From Callipepla californica brunnescens (taxonomy: Eukaryota > Chordata > Aves > Galliformes > Odontophoridae), in assembly GCA_023055505.1 (NCBI GenBank), contig JALIRH010000004.1, positions 12,767,368 to 12,831,367 on the forward strand: a stretch of 64,000 bases of DNA. Direction: 5' to 3'. The translations under genes were made by a program, and so were the position numbers. The notes beneath the pieces were generated by a model. It made no database searches. It worked only from the letters and a program-made list of their open reading frames with translations, and had not been told where the DNA came from. This document shows positions 48,401-58,307 of the stretch, piece after piece; positions within the stretch are counted from its first letter, which is position 1, and the number at the start of each line of letters is the position of its first letter.

Positions 48401-51030
48401 TTGGTAGATTTTTACTCCATTTTTTTAACCTCTTCCCTTTGTTTGCAAGTGTAAGTCATGTTCTGTGATGCCTAAGGGTTTATCTAGCTAGGAAAAGTCC
48501 ATCAACAGATTGACATAATTATACACGCGGAGGCACAGTTATACTACTGCTCAAGTGGAGACTCTTCTCCTGGCACGAGAATTTGTCTTCCAGTTTAGCT
48601 TAGTCCTTTTCTGAAGTTACCTAGACTAGATAAAATAGGTGGTCTTGCAACTAAATAAGACTGCAGAATCTTTCAATTGCAAAAATATTCATTTAACTTT
48701 AAAAGGACATTCTGAAATGTTTTTAAGAGTAAATGATAATATCTCCATTTCACAAGGGAGCAATGGAGAAGCTGAATATTTAACTACACTGCCAAAAGTC
48801 ACACAGGAAACACTTTATGAGGTGGGGACAAAACACAGATCTTGCTCTCCTTAGCACAAAGCCTCTCTGATCTATGGACATTATTACCTCACCCCAGCAC
48901 AGATGATCGTGAGGTCCCTCACACTGTTTTCAGTCAGAACTCTCTATGAGGTGGAATGGTGGAAAGCGGCTCTGCAGTATGTCTGAGAACGGTTGAAGAC
49001 GACTCTGTAAAAGGGTTTAGGGAATAAATGTCTGAAGTCTTCTCTGTAATGATCTCAGTTGCTCTTGATCACACCAGTGCCATCTTTATGCCAATGTAAT
49101 TCTGCCATTGCGGTTGTTCCAGTGTCACTTCTACCATCGAGCAGCATGAGGTCAGAATGGGACTCAAAACCTCTTCATAGCCGTCCTGAAAAGTCAAAAT
49201 CACTGCCCACTTTGCCAAAGACCCTGGCAGTGTCAGGACCACTGGCAGAATGCTGCCTAGTCTCTGAAGTACTCCCCATGTGTTGGAGCAGACTTCATGC
49301 TCCCTGGTGTAACACATTCCCTCTGATGTCTGCCTGTCTCAATATGACACTATCATGAGGCTGCAAGGTGAGCAGCTTTACAGCTGATTGCTGTCATCTG
49401 TACATTTTTCTTGCCATTAACTTGTAGACGTTAATGAAGCTGTAAGCACTCTTTTCTCCTCTTGTACTGTAGTGCTGCCAAGGTTTGCCTTTTTATGGAA
49501 AGGAAAAGTGTGAAAGAAGAGATCCCTGAAAGAGACATTACAACAGGGCACGATGTCCTGGAAAGCTTTAAAGTTATCTGCCTTAAAGCTGTTTTTATGG
49601 ACTTGTCTGGCAATGCAGTGCTCACTGTGTGCTCCTATGCACAGACCCCAAGAATGACTGTACACCTCACCTAACAGGGATATTGAGACAGAGCATTTGC
49701 AATAAGCCGCTGGGGGTGTTGAAAGTGAAAGCTGGATGTTCCTTGTTCTGGGTACACGGCTTTCTTGCATGCGCTGGCAGGGATGTATGTTAAGCTAAGA
49801 GCTGTAATTATAACAGCTGCCTGTGGCCTCCAGAGGTCAGCATATCACTTGAGAAGAGGAAAATCACAGAGGACTCAAACGGCACTTTCCAAGCGTGAGA
49901 TCATGTCTCCTGTATAGTTTTCAGCTTCAGTGGCACTAAGATTTCAAGCTTTTTGTCCCCAGTGCTTCCTGTGACAACATAAGCAAGAAAAATAATTAAA
50001 AAAAGAGCTCTCAGGATGCAATGCAAAGTGTTGTCGCTAATTAGCTCTTCTAGAAAAATGAGAGATCCCTTAGGCGACAATCTTACTAAAATGAATAGGA
50101 CAAATAGATACCCTCATCTTTAGGTGCTACAGGGTTGTGATATAAGTCTATAAAGACAAACATAGCGCAAAAAATAGTGATGAGAAACGACCATTCATTC
50201 TTTCTTCCAACACCCAACTAAGTCATCGCATAAAAGGTTTTGAAATATACACAGCATAGAGTTAAACTGTGAAATTGGTTGCTTTTGGACTTTGTGGAGG
50301 ACAAAATTTTGGGCCAGAATGAGACCAGGTAAACTCGTGGAGAATGAGTCTGAGTTGGCGCTGAAGGGAAATCTCAAAGCTTGATGTGGAGCTTCCTGCA
50401 AGCTGGGGAGATTTCATGAGGAGACCACGCTTTCCTTGTTCCCCACTTCCCTGTTCCCACTGCCTGTCACTGTTAGATTGCCATTTCTGCCTGACCAGGA
50501 ATAGATCTCACGCTTTTCATATTACTATAATGCCAAGAAAGTTCCTCCTGCTTAAGAAGCCAGCCACAGCAGTCTTTGCAGGAACGGCTTTTTACTTAAT
50601 TCTTTCTAAACATTAGAAAGTATCAATTGTCTTGAGTTATATTACACTGGTTTCAATGATCTGGACCAAAACCAGGACCTAACCCTACATGACCTCCTCT
50701 AAGATCAGGCAGCTTACGCTTCTGCTGCGAAGTAATACTCAAATGTATTTCATGGCATCAGGCAGCCTCAAAACATCCTTAGAAGTACCTAAGGGCTGAT
50801 GTCACACAATATTACCCGATTGTTCCTTAGTATGAAGAACTCCACAAAGCTTCGTGAGACTGACTGTTGTTCTCCTGTTGCTGCCTTGAGACTCAGCCTT
50901 AAGTGAATCCAGCAAGAGTTAGATGTAGTCCAAAAGAAGAAACTCCGCTACAGAAAATAAAATCAATGATGCAAAGAAAATATCCGGTTCGATTTCCAAG
51001 AAAGAAGTAAAAACACACAAATCTTCTGTC
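42500..51030. other. Intergenic region between FBXO3 and LMO2
   Basis: About 8.5 kb with no recognised gene. It has a T-rich (TTTTA)-like tract at 46029-46056. One E-box and one GATA site lie near each other at 47470-47501. Open frames such as 44807-45205 have no similarity I recognise. Confidence 0.5.
46029..46056. repeat. (TTTTA)-like low-complexity tract
   Basis: Imperfect TTTTA/TTTA repetition ending in a TTTTTGCAG that resembles a plus-strand splice acceptor. Confidence 0.7.
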
Positions 51031-51033
51031 ATT

Positions 51034-51039
51034 TTTATT
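51034..51039 (-). terminator. LMO2: Candidate polyadenylation signal of LMO2
   Basis: AATAAA on the minus strand about 770 bases past the stop, in an AT-rich setting (TTTAATAAAAATGAC). It likely defines the end of the LMO2 transcript. Confidence 0.55.
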
Positions 51040-51806
51040 AAAGCTGCAGAGTCTTACTACACACAACAAATATTTTATCGATATAATCTAAGTTAATAAA
51101 ATAGTTGAACAACTCTTTAGATTTATATTTGTATAGAAATGATCTATGGAACATCTCATCTTGAAACAGCAGTGCCTGAAAAACAATTATTCAGCAGGAC
51201 TTTTTTGAAGAACGGTTTGGGACTAGATGCACTCTTCATTCTCACAGAAAAAAAAGAAAAAAAATCCATGCAAAATAACCCCCACCCTCTTTCCCCTTCT
51301 CTCCTATCCCAAAACGTAAGGCCTTAATGAATGACCACATCAGTGACTGGCCCTTCTCTTCCAGTATCCCTCTTCATGTCTACATTAGGAGATGACGTCT
51401 AAACTGAGTAACTAAAACAAGTTGGAAAGAAAAATCAATTGCACAATCCTAGTCTGCAGGTGACAAAGTCATAACAACTCTTTACATAAGTCACTACTGT
51501 TTTTCCAGTTATGAGCATTCGTTATCACACTGTGTTTTCTCCCCAGCTCTTGCTTATCTGGCTGATGTCAGTTGTTGTCGATACGCCTTTGTTAGCAGAA
51601 GTCAGTCTATCTACTATTGCTTCAGCCTCCCTTCTTCACTTATATTTAGTTTAGGTTCTACGTAGCACTGCCTGAAAAGGGCCTACTCCGTGGTATTTCC
51701 CCCCCATTTTAGACAAAGTGCATAGCTCAGGTGGTTATCTCCTCACTGCAGCTATGCGTCTGCGTCGCCTGTGAGATGTCTTTCATAGACACGAGCCACC
51801 TCTTTG

Positions 51807-52026
51807 CTATATCATTCCATTTATCTTAGTCCACTCGTAGATGTCCTGTTCGCATACTATGTCCGAGTTGATGAGGAGGTATCTGTCCCCAACGCAGAAG
51901 TGTTTCTGGCAGGCTGCACATTTGAAGCATTCAAGGTGATACACTTTGTCCTTCACCCGCATGGTCATCTCATAAGCCCGGATCCGTTTGTCACAGGAAG
52001 CGCAGAGGCCATCTTGGCCAAAGAGC
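51807..52026 (-). CDS. LMO2: LMO2 exon encoding LIM2 and the C-terminus
   Basis: Acceptor GTTTTAG. Encodes [20 protein letters not shown], then LIM2 to [11 protein letters not shown] and TAG at 51807-51809. Followed by about 770 bases of 3' UTR. Confidence 0.97.
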
Positions 52027-55000
52027 CTAAAACAACAACAGCAGAGAAGTAAGTAGAGTTCATTTGCTGAAGAGGTGGGGAAAAAAACCAGTCAAAACAG
52101 GAACACAACATCAAAGCATTGCCTCATTAGTCGTACTATCGCCAAGATACATAGAGGTCACACGGAAAGCTCGAGCAGAACTCAAACCTTTGCGGTACCA
52201 AAAACTGAGGTAGAAAGTCCAAGGTCTTCACCTATTTCTAAGGTAATTGACTTCTGTGATCAGTGATGTTATCCTGAAATGCTGAGCAGCTTCAAGCAGA
52301 GCAAAGGTTCACCAGAACAAAGCATAAAGTTGTGTGACGCTAATACTTTCTCTTATACAATCAACAGAAATTAACTTTCAGTTGATAAATCTTGCCTATC
52401 TTCAGCTGTTGCTATTGTGGTTTATAGCAAAGAGTTGCCACATTATGACACAGCTATGATTTCATATTCTACTGTCTGCATTCGTTGCTTCCACATTTGA
52501 GATTCTTTCAAACTCTAATATTTCTGTATTCATGAAGTCACTCCTGCTGGGTTTCAGGATACATGCTAAGACCTTTCAGGTACTCTGCCATCCCAGACAA
52601 TTATATGTTCTGGACTGCTCTATTGAGAGCAGATTGAGGTTCCCTGCTGAAATCAGTATGGTATTTTCTATTAAAAGGAGCCCCTAACAAATGCACCACG
52701 TATGTATCCCCTTCACAGCATGTGCCAGCATTCTCAGCTGAAGCAGAGCAACACGCTCAGCCATGTGTGATGGCAAAATGGACAGCAGCATTTCACACAG
52801 CCTGCTGGTTACAGAGTTTCTAAGTCATATCGTTAATAAATAAGGGACATATATAGTGTATGTATATATGTAACATCATAGAATCATTTAGGTTGGAAAA
52901 GACCACTAAGATTATCGTATATATTCTTATAAGGAGGGAGAAATCTTATCACTTGTGTAAAGAATACACTCGTTGACTTTGGCTTTCCATACTAATTTCA
53001 GAAAGATTTTGTCCACCCCTTTACACCTCACATCTGTGCCTGCTTCATTTATCCTGAACTGGAAATGGAACGCCTATTACAGACAGCTCTTTAAGCACAG
53101 AAGATATCATTTCTTTGGTCTACCAGGAGATGTCAGTATCTTCTGCCCAACAAAAGTAATAAGGTTACACAAACGTTGCAAAATGTCTCGTTAATAATGA
53201 AAGATATCATGTTATTTAATTAAATAAACAAAAACGTTCCATCTCATGGCAAGAAAATACATTACTTGTGACGTATCTTCTATTGCTTCCATTTTAAGAC
53301 AAAACGTATCTGGGAAGCGTAGCTAACACTGGTTCACTGCTGGAACATGATGTCTGCTGAACGTTTACAAGTGGTCCCCTTTCTGCCACGCGAAATTCCC
53401 ATCAGCAAGTTCTGGAACACAACGGCTAGGAGCTCCTCTGAGATGTTTTAATTTTTGTAGACTTCAGTAAGGTAGCTGAAGATACGTACAATGTCTTTAG
53501 CCTGTTCCACAAACCTCCTGCAACGTTAGGGATCCGTTGGGACAAATGGTACACAGCCAAAACAGCAAAGAGCAAAACGTAACTGAGAACGCAGACATGA
53601 TTTATTAATGATTTCTGTGGAATGTATTATTTTCAGTTTAACCCTTCTACTTAAAAACTATGGCAAACCAGCCAGGCAGATAGACATTGCTGAAAACTCC
53701 ACTGGGTCCAACTTAGCGGGACTAAACTTCCCTGCAGCAGCTGCAGCTCCACACCATACATCCAGAGCATGATATCCTTCTGCTTGAAGTGCTCCTGGTA
53801 AGTTACCAGTGATGCAGAAATAGACATGGATGGATCCATGTGCAACTTCAGAACCAAACAAGTACAGCGGTCCCACTGCCTGGCGGAATCAAGCGTCTCT
53901 TTATAGGGCTGACATTGCCACATCAGGAAAATGAATTAAATTCAGTTACCTTGGATACCATGTTCTTAAATGAGAGAACGAAATGATCTTTCATTGGTAG
54001 CCAATCTCGGCACCTGTTTTTATGTAACTTTCAGCTCCGCAGCAATGCCTGGAACGGCACAGAACTGCTTACAGCCATGCTGGGGAGCTGGCTTGCAGTC
54101 AGCTCGGGCGGGTAGCTCCCTGCTGAAATTCATCACCCAGTTTCTGCTTGGCAGCACCGGCATGGCTCAGCTGGCATCCAGCTATCCGGGGAGCAGCAGC
54201 GCTGAGCAAACCCCATTACTCTCTAACTCTACATCTAAGATTAGCCAAAATGAATTATGCATGATTCTTTGTTCAATAGCTGTACCTTAAATTAATAGCT
54301 GAAACGGTAGAACAGAAGGGCAGGTGAGTGGAATAAGTTGCCCAACGAGGTGGTGGATGCCTTGTCCCTGGAGACACCCAAGGTCGGGCCGGACAGCTCT
54401 CTGAGCACCTGACCTAGCGTTGGTGTCCCTGCTCCTAGCAGGGGAGGTGGACCACATGGCATTTAAGGCCCCTTCCAACTCAAAGGATTCTACGGGAGCA
54501 GGCTGGGAGGCCGCGTACCTGAGGTAGTCCCTCCGGCAGAGCTTCCTGCCCAGCTTGTAGTACAGCCGCCGTCCCACCTCTCCCAGCCGGCACCCGCACA
54601 GGTCGCAGCTGAGGCAGTCCTCGTGCCAGTACTGGTCGATGGCCTTCAGGAAATAGCGGTCCCCGATGTTCTGCTGGCAGCCCCCGCATGTCAGCAGCGA
54701 GGGGGGGATCTGCAGCACCTCATCCACCGGCTCCCTGCGAACAAAAGGAGTGTTGGAGAAGGGAACACACAGTGAGAAGAGGGAGGAGGAAAGACAAAAC
54801 TAAACACAATAGCAGACGGGTCGGGTGAGAGCACAGAGCACACCCTCATTTTCTCTTCGCGCTTTTAGGGCTTTGAAGAGATTGGGATAACTTAAAGTAC
54901 AAGGAGCTAATAAAAGTAGCCAAGTATTTGCTAACTTGGTTCATATTTGTCTTCAAAGGATAGCACGTAAACGTGAAGGTCTCTTTACCACCCAGGAGTA

Positions 55001-56355
55001 TTCATTACTGTAAATACCCCTACAGTGTCAATAGAGCAGTGGTGGCCTGGAATCACTATTCCATGGAAACACGAGTGGGGTCCGTGTGGGCTGATGGATA
55101 CCAACAACCACAAGTCCTGCTGCTGGGCCCCAGCAGTGCTGCCTGAGCTCTGTGAGATCCCACCCTGGGGAGCATGGGCTGTGAGCAGGCCCTGCTTATT
55201 GCAAGCCGTCTCTTTTGAGCCCTATAGTTCCTTTCCCAGAGATGGGCTCCGTTTGGATGAGCTCTGTGAGGCTCCCAGCACAGCACGCAGCTGTAAGAGA
55301 ATGCACCTTCGTGTCCCTTATTGGCCCCCATGAGAAGCCTGAGACTGCAGCCCCCAAATATTTCTGTCTCATGGGTTCTGGGAATCACACGGCAGCTCTG
55401 TAACAGCATCACCTTTTCTGATGGCCACGTCTCTGTACGCCAACGAAGCCAGCAGGGCACGAAGCAGGAAAGCAAACAAATACTGCTACAGCGCTGCAGT
55501 GCAAATCGGGACACTGACACCGCGGAGCTCAGATGACAATTTCTCAAAGATGATAAAAGAAAAAACGCAGCACACAAAACATCAAACGCAACGTGGCAGG
55601 AATTGATTTAACCCACATCGGGGATGGCTCCCGTGTGCTCGCTCGCAGCTTCAAGAGATGGCATTTTCATATCTCACAGGAAGCGAACCTCGGACGACCG
55701 AACTGAACTAAGAGCGATGTTTTAAGTGCTACCTGAGCAAGATTTTCTTTTTTTCGCTCTTATCACGATCCCAGACGGATCACACCGCGCTGCCATCGCC
55801 CCTCGCACGCGTGGGAGGGCTGCACAGAACGGGCTGCAGGACAGGACCCGCGGGTCGCTCCCTTCCACCAACGTTAGAAACCAGGGAGGGAAATTCTCAG
55901 CAGCTGCACCGCGGGGTCCCACCGCGCGCCCTCTGCGCAACACCTCCCCCAGCAAAGCCCCTGAAAGTTGCAAAGCGCGTCGCGTTGTGCAAATGTGGAA
56001 GTCGGGCAGCCGCAGATAACAGCTCCGACCTTTCGCTATACCCGGGGAAGCGAGCGGGGCGAGTCCGGGGAGCCCGGAACGACCGCCTCCTTCGGCTCGG
56101 TTGGCAGCCCCGCAGCGTGTCCCGCAGCCCGGGGACGGCGAGAGGCGGCCGGCGCGGAGCTGAGCCCGCAGCCCGGAGCCGCGGGGCCGTCCCGCACTCG
56201 GGCTCCGGCCCCGAGCGTCTCGCCGGGGAGGGCTGCGCGGGTCCGGCCAGCTGCCGTCGGGGGCACCGCGAGGAGCGGAGGGGCGGGGAGGCCGGGAGAA
56301 AAGAGGCCACTTACTCGGAAGGATCGAGGCTCTTCCTCTCGATGGCCGATGACAT
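51807..56355 (-). CDS. LMO2: LIM domain only 2 (rhombotin-2)
   Basis: Three coding exons (56315-56355, 54519-54734, 51807-52026) join in frame into exactly 158 codons plus TAG, the canonical LMO2 length. LMO2 is a nuclear bridging protein that binds no DNA itself. It links TAL1/E-protein, LDB1 and GATA factors in blood and endothelial progenitors. LIM1 starts at Cys30 ([10 protein letters not shown]) and LIM2 at Cys94 ([10 protein letters not shown]); all zinc ligands expected for four zinc fingers appear present. The protein ends EWTKINGMI as in mammals, so the sequence is essentially invariant. The start at 56355 is the family start ([13 protein letters not shown]) but its context is weak (C at -3, T at +4). 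A stronger upstream in-frame ATG at 56579 is discussed in the findings. FBXO3 lies downstream on the same strand, as in human 11p13. Confidence 0.97.
52870..52915 (-). mobile_element. CR1 LINE extreme 3' end
   Basis: ATCATAGAATCATTTAGG followed by TTGGAAAAGACC is the complement of the last bases of CR1. Only about 45 bases remain. It is in LMO2 intron 2 (between the LIM1 and LIM2 exons). Confidence 0.75.
54322..54492 (+). mobile_element. CR1 LINE 3' fragment beside an LMO2 exon
   Basis: Matches CR1 through GGAATAAGTTGCCCAACG, CCCTGGAGACACCCAAGG and CCCCTTCCAACTC. It ends about 26 bases from the splice donor of the LIM1 exon and is antisense to LMO2. Confidence 0.85.
54519..54734 (-). CDS. 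LMO2: LMO2 exon encoding LIM1
   Basis: 216 bases, phase 2 to 2. Acceptor TTCGCAG; donor GTACGC. Encodes [20 protein letters not shown] and the rest of LIM1 to CRRDYL. A CR1 fragment starts about 26 bases past the donor. Confidence 0.96.
54735..56314 (-). other. LMO2: LMO2 intron between the start exon and the LIM1 exon
   Basis: About 1.6 kb; its upstream half lies in the CpG island. Mammalian LMO2 has intragenic enhancers, but no specific element could be assigned here. Confidence 0.55.
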
Positions 56356-56492
56356 TGGCAGGGACGGCTCCTTTGTAGCGTGCCTGTGGTGCGATCTGCC
56401 CCCGCTGCCCCCGCAGAGGCCGTCCGCTCTCGACGCCTTGTCACCGGCCGCGCTCCCCCTCCGCCCCCCAATGACATTCACAGGATTTCCTC
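56315..56492 (-). CDS. LMO2: LMO2 exon with the canonical start codon
   Basis: A pyrimidine-rich tract and TTGCAG acceptor precede 56492. The exon ends at a GTAAGT donor after 13 codons plus two bases. Canonical coding is 56315-56355; the rest is 5' UTR or, if the upstream start is used, in-frame coding. The frame is open through the whole exon. Confidence 0.8.
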
Positions 56493-56572
56493 CTGCAACA
56501 CCAAAGAGAGAGACAAACGCGGGCTGGGGCGGCTGCCGGGCTCCGGCGGCGGGGCTGCCCGCGGGCTCTAAC

Positions 56573-56800
56573 CTCCCATCCTCGCCGCGCTCCTCCCGCG
56601 CGTGGGGCGGCGGGGCCGCTCCCGCGGCTGCGGCTCTGCGGGCGGCCGGGATGCGGCTACCGCGGCCACCGCTGCCCGCCCCGCCGCCGCCCGCCGCTCT
56701 CCGGCTGCCGCCCGGCCGCGGCTCTCAGCTCGCCCCGCGGAGCCGGCCGGGTGCTGCGGCCGGGGAGCTCGGCATCGCTATTAGTGCTGCGCGGCGCGGC
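56573..56800 (-). other. LMO2: Putative LMO2 first exon with an upstream start codon
   Basis: On the minus strand ATG at 56579 has a strong context (A at -3, G at +4) and is followed three bases on by a GGGAG donor (GTTAGA). Joined to the exon at 56492 it reads in frame into LMO2. The upstream limit of the exon is unknown and the donor is not ideal. Confidence 0.4.
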
Positions 56801-56807
56801 CCCGGCT

Positions 56808-56832
56808 CTCCGGTTTCATTTCCTTTTTCCTG
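56808..56832 (-). promoter_or_regulatory. LMO2: Cluster of ETS-like sites in the LMO2 proximal promoter
   Basis: On the minus strand CAGGAAAAAGGAAATG is followed closely by ACCGGAGAG, giving three GGAA/GGAG cores. Conserved ETS sites bound by FLI1/ELF1/ETS1 are known to drive the mammalian LMO2 proximal promoter in endothelium; equivalence here is inferred. Confidence 0.5.
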
Positions 56833-58286
56833 ATCGCGATTCAAATACAATAGAAGGAAATCACGCTTAAAGAGACAGCCGCCCGTTTCTTAACTGGACT
56901 CCTGGGGGTTTAGCAACACAAACAGCAGCATCACGACCTCGCTCGGCTTCTTAAAGAGACAGAGCTCGGGCTTCCCGCAGCCGGGGCCGCGAGCTGACGC
57001 TGCGTTTTCGCATCACGACGTCACCGGAGCGGCACCGCATCGCTGTGCGGGGAGCCCGGGGAGGTGAGAGACCCGAAAGCATCCGAAGGGCTCAGGGAAA
57101 CCTCGGCCGGCTGCGAGCTGCGGGCAGCCCGGCCCCACGCAGAAGCACAGCGGCTGTCACGCTCCCTCTCCGCGTCCTCTCCATCCCCTACACACGCACA
57201 TGCCCACACCGCGCACGTTTCGCTACGGCACCGAGAGCTCAGGCGCTGGGTCGGAACTCAAGCGCTGTTATCTACCTAGAGTGCAAATCAGTCAGCTCAA
57301 CTGCGCTTCCCTCGTATCCCGTTGAGTCCCAGAGTCACCGGTGTCTGTTTCCAGACGTGCCCGGGTTCTCGGTAAGCACTATAAGAAATTTATATCTTGA
57401 TGCTGCTTGGTGTTAATGAGCTATAAAAGCTCGAGAGTACAGTATTGATCCGCAATGAATCACACGGAAGCTAAAGATGGGAAACTCGTGCCTGAATGTC
57501 TCTATTTCCACTCCCATCCTTCCTCCCCCTCCTCTCCATCAGCACCGCACCTCCCGGAAAGAGCTGATTTACGGGGCCAGAGTGAAAACTATTACAGCGG
57601 TTATAGCATTTTCCCAGTCTCTGTGGCATGAGATCCCGGCGGCTGCTGGAGGCAGAGCCCCGGCCGCAATGAGCCGCTCCCCCCTCTAATTCCTTCAGAA
57701 ACAGCAAGAAAAGATCTGCAGTAAAGCACCAGCAGAAGCATTTAGCTTCTATATTAATTCCCAGAACAGAAATACATTTGATGTCTATTTTTATGAGTAC
57801 ATTTTAATTTTTTCATCTTTTTGGCACCGGGGTTATAATATCTGAAATACTTTAATGAGCCCGATCCAAAGATCAGTAACGTCAGCAGAAGGACTGTTAT
57901 TCATTTCAAGGGCTTTGAACTGAGTTCTCACAACACTTTAGAGCCATCACTGGTCATTAGAACACATCGTTCTTATTCTCTAAAAGAATTATCTCCAACA
58001 TATTTTAAGCTGTTGCGGTATGACAGCCGCTCTCACAACCAAATGTTCCTGTCACGGTGTAGCTCTTTCACTAGGTTTCATGGACAGAATGATGAACGTT
58101 TCATTTCTTACATATTTACACCGTGTTCAGAAAAGCCAGATGTAAATCATTCAGGAGGACAGAAGAATTAAACTACTGCAAGACAGAAAAACACTGGCAG
58201 ATGGGAAATCTATTACACTGGTTTGAAAAATCAGAAATTGGCTTTAAAGGTGGATCAGAAATAGTCATAAGGACTTCAAACATGTT

Positions 58287-58307
58287 GGGGGGGGGGGAGG
58301 GGGGGGG
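58287..58307 (+). repeat. G-rich tract with G-quadruplex potential
   Basis: Eleven Gs, one A, then nine Gs. Likely variable in length and able to form a quadruplex on the plus strand. Confidence 0.8.

Larger units (their letters stand above)
52027..54518 (-). other. LMO2: LMO2 intron between the LIM1 and LIM2 exons
   Basis: Holds two CR1 relics (52870-52915 and 54322-54492). A moderately G+C-rich patch at about 53660-53900 has no recognised function. Confidence 0.6.
55790..57062. promoter_or_regulatory. LMO2: CpG island promoter of LMO2
   Basis: About 1.3 kb of dense CpG covering the start exon and the presumed proximal promoter. It includes three ETS-like sites (56808-56832) and a CRE-like site near 57014-57023. 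No TATA box in the LMO2 direction. Confidence 0.65.

Noticed and set aside
53651..53923. Overlapping 72-90 codon frames on the minus strand in an LMO2 intron
   Set aside because: Intronic, unspliced, no recognised domain; may simply be a G+C-richer patch.
55811..56833. 340-codon open frame on the plus strand
   Set aside because: Lies inside the LMO2 CpG island where stop codons are scarce in all frames. The product is Arg/Pro/Ala-rich with no family resemblance and opposes the real LMO2 exon.
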